A stretch of 5,552 nt of DNA, from the NCBI GenBank assembly GCA_036642795.1, contig JAVXTH010000054.1:1-5552 (forward strand), written 5' to 3'. The DNA comes from JAVXTH01 sp036642795 (GTDB lineage: Bacteria > Bacillota_I > Bacilli_A > Erysipelotrichales > Erysipelotrichaceae). Position numbers and translations under genes: made by a program. Every line of letters begins with the position of its first letter. Positions within the stretch are counted from its first letter, which is position 1. Shown one piece after another: positions 4,748 to 5,552 of this stretch. The notes below the pieces were generated by a model, which was given only the letters and a program-made list of their open reading frames with translations, ran no database searches and was not told the DNA's origin.

Positions 4748-5552
4748 ATGAAAAATAAAAAAAGGGTACTTTATTATCTTGGTTTATGTGCTTTCTTTAT
4801 CGTAACGATTTTAATTGCTACAACGATACCAGCTTTTGCCGATGTCGGTAATAGTTTTTCTGGAGGAGGATCCTCTGGTGGTGGTAGTTATGGAGGAAGT
4901 TATGGTGGAGGAGGAATGGGCTTATCCGGTATTTTCTTTTTAGGAAATAGTCCATTTGGTATGATCTTCATTGTTGCGATTATTGTTATTGGTGTTATCG
5001 CTTCTTATAAGCGAAATCAAAATGGTGGGAATAGCGGTTATGTTAATCCTTATGCGAATAATGGATTTGAATCAAATACAAGAATCGATGAGCATCAAGC
5101 CGTTTTAGATATTCAAGCAATAGATCCAAATTTCTCAGCAGAACATTTTAAAACATATGCAACGGAAGTATATTTAACGGTTCAAGAAGCATGGGAGAAT
5201 CGAGATTGGAGTATTGTTCGTCCTTTTGAAAGTAATGCTTTATTCAATGTCCATAATCGTCAATTAAAGGAATACATGGAACAACAAAAGACAAATCACT
5301 TAGATATGCAAAATGTTCGTAATGTCGTTATCGCTGAGTTTAAGAGCGATGGAGAGCGTGAAGTAATTACACTTAAGTTAGATGCTAGTTTGATTGATTA
5401 TGTCAGTGATGATACCAGTGGAGCTATCTTAGAAGGTAGTAAGACACAACATCAATTTCGAAGCTATCGTTTAGAGTTTATGCGCAGTACCGGTTTAAAA
5501 ACAAATAGCGAAAAAGAAGTTAATACAACCAATTGTCCAAATTGTGGAGCAC
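4748..5552 (+). CDS. Tim44-like domain membrane protein with zinc ribbon (3' end beyond window)
   Basis: 268 residues are visible with no stop; the gene runs off the right edge. Order of parts: a signal-like segment (basic MKNKKR, hydrophobic 8-28, then PAFA before D32), a Gly/Ser/Tyr-rich linker (38-58), a membrane segment (about 70-86) followed by YKR, a polar linker rich in Asn and Gly, and a Tim44-like domain from about 112 (LDIQAIDPNFSAEHF, 120-134; VQEAWENRDWSIVRPF, 145-160) to about 250. It ends with CPNC (263-266), the first half of a zinc ribbon whose second CxxC should follow the edge. The cysteines and the positively charged YKR suggest that the C-terminal part is cytoplasmic. Tim44 acts in mitochondrial import; in bacteria this domain's role is unclear. 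AGGAAGG ends 7 nt before the ATG. Probably cotranscribed with the peptidase. Confidence 0.85.
   Translation, partial: MKNKKRVLYYLGLCAFFIVTILIATTIPAFADVGNSFSGGGSSGGGSYGGSYGGGGMGLSGIFFLGNSPFGMIFIVAIIVIGVIASYKRNQNGGNSGYVNPYANNGFESNTRIDEHQAVLDIQAIDPNFSAEHFKTYATEVYLTVQEAWENRDWSIVRPFESNALFNVHNRQLKEYMEQQKTNHLDMQNVRNVVIAEFKSDGEREVITLKLDASLIDYVSDDTSGAILEGSKTQHQFRSYRLEFMRSTGLKTNSEKEVNTTNCPNCGA

Noticed and set aside
4859..4919. Gly/Ser-codon-rich stretch as a DNA repeat array
   Set aside because: The repetition comes from GGA/GGT glycine codons in a protein linker; there is no regular DNA unit.

Overview
This is AT-rich DNA with standard-code ORFs (TGG for Trp), strong AAGGAGG-type ribosome binding sites and sigma-A-like promoters. 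It suggests a low-GC Bacillota (Firmicutes). An Erysipelotrichia-like gut anaerobe is my best guess, but this rests on general feel only. There are six genes, one of which runs off the right edge. I see no RNA genes, insertion sequences, CRISPR arrays or phage genes.

Layout. (1) On the minus strand, a flavin-dependent fatty acid hydratase (oleate hydratase / myosin-cross-reactive-antigen family) fills 37-1749. A hairpin at the left edge follows its stop codon. (2) A 166-bp divergent intergenic region (1750-1915) carries a promoter facing each way. (3) On the plus strand, a Cof-type HAD-IIB phosphatase (1916-2767) overlaps by 14 bp the gene for the niacin-responsive repressor NiaR (2754-3278). 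(4) Next comes a TTGACA/TACAAT promoter with a perfect 13-bp-arm palindrome just downstream, then a niacin ECF-transporter S component, NiaX (3370-3945, TTG start), and a terminator-like hairpin. (5) A fresh promoter drives a second pair: an M50 site-2-protease-like membrane metallopeptidase (4080-4721) and, 26 bp later, the start of a membrane protein with a glycine-rich segment, a Tim44-like domain and a C-terminal zinc ribbon (4748 to beyond 5552).

How they work together. The middle block is a niacin-salvage module. NiaR senses niacin and most likely represses niaX through the palindrome, so niacin uptake opens only when niacin is scarce. The phosphatase is translationally linked to niaR and may act in the same area, but that is inference. 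The M50 peptidase and the Tim44-like protein look like an independent membrane operon. The hydratase is a separate lipid-modifying or detoxifying function.

The most interesting points are: the hydratase has an N-terminal hydrophobic anchor, no C-terminal membrane-binding tail, and no glutamate at the usual RGGRE position; the palindrome before niaX could be both NiaR operator and terminator of the upstream operon; and no copy of that palindrome lies in front of the HAD-niaR operon. I found no clearly new biological system.
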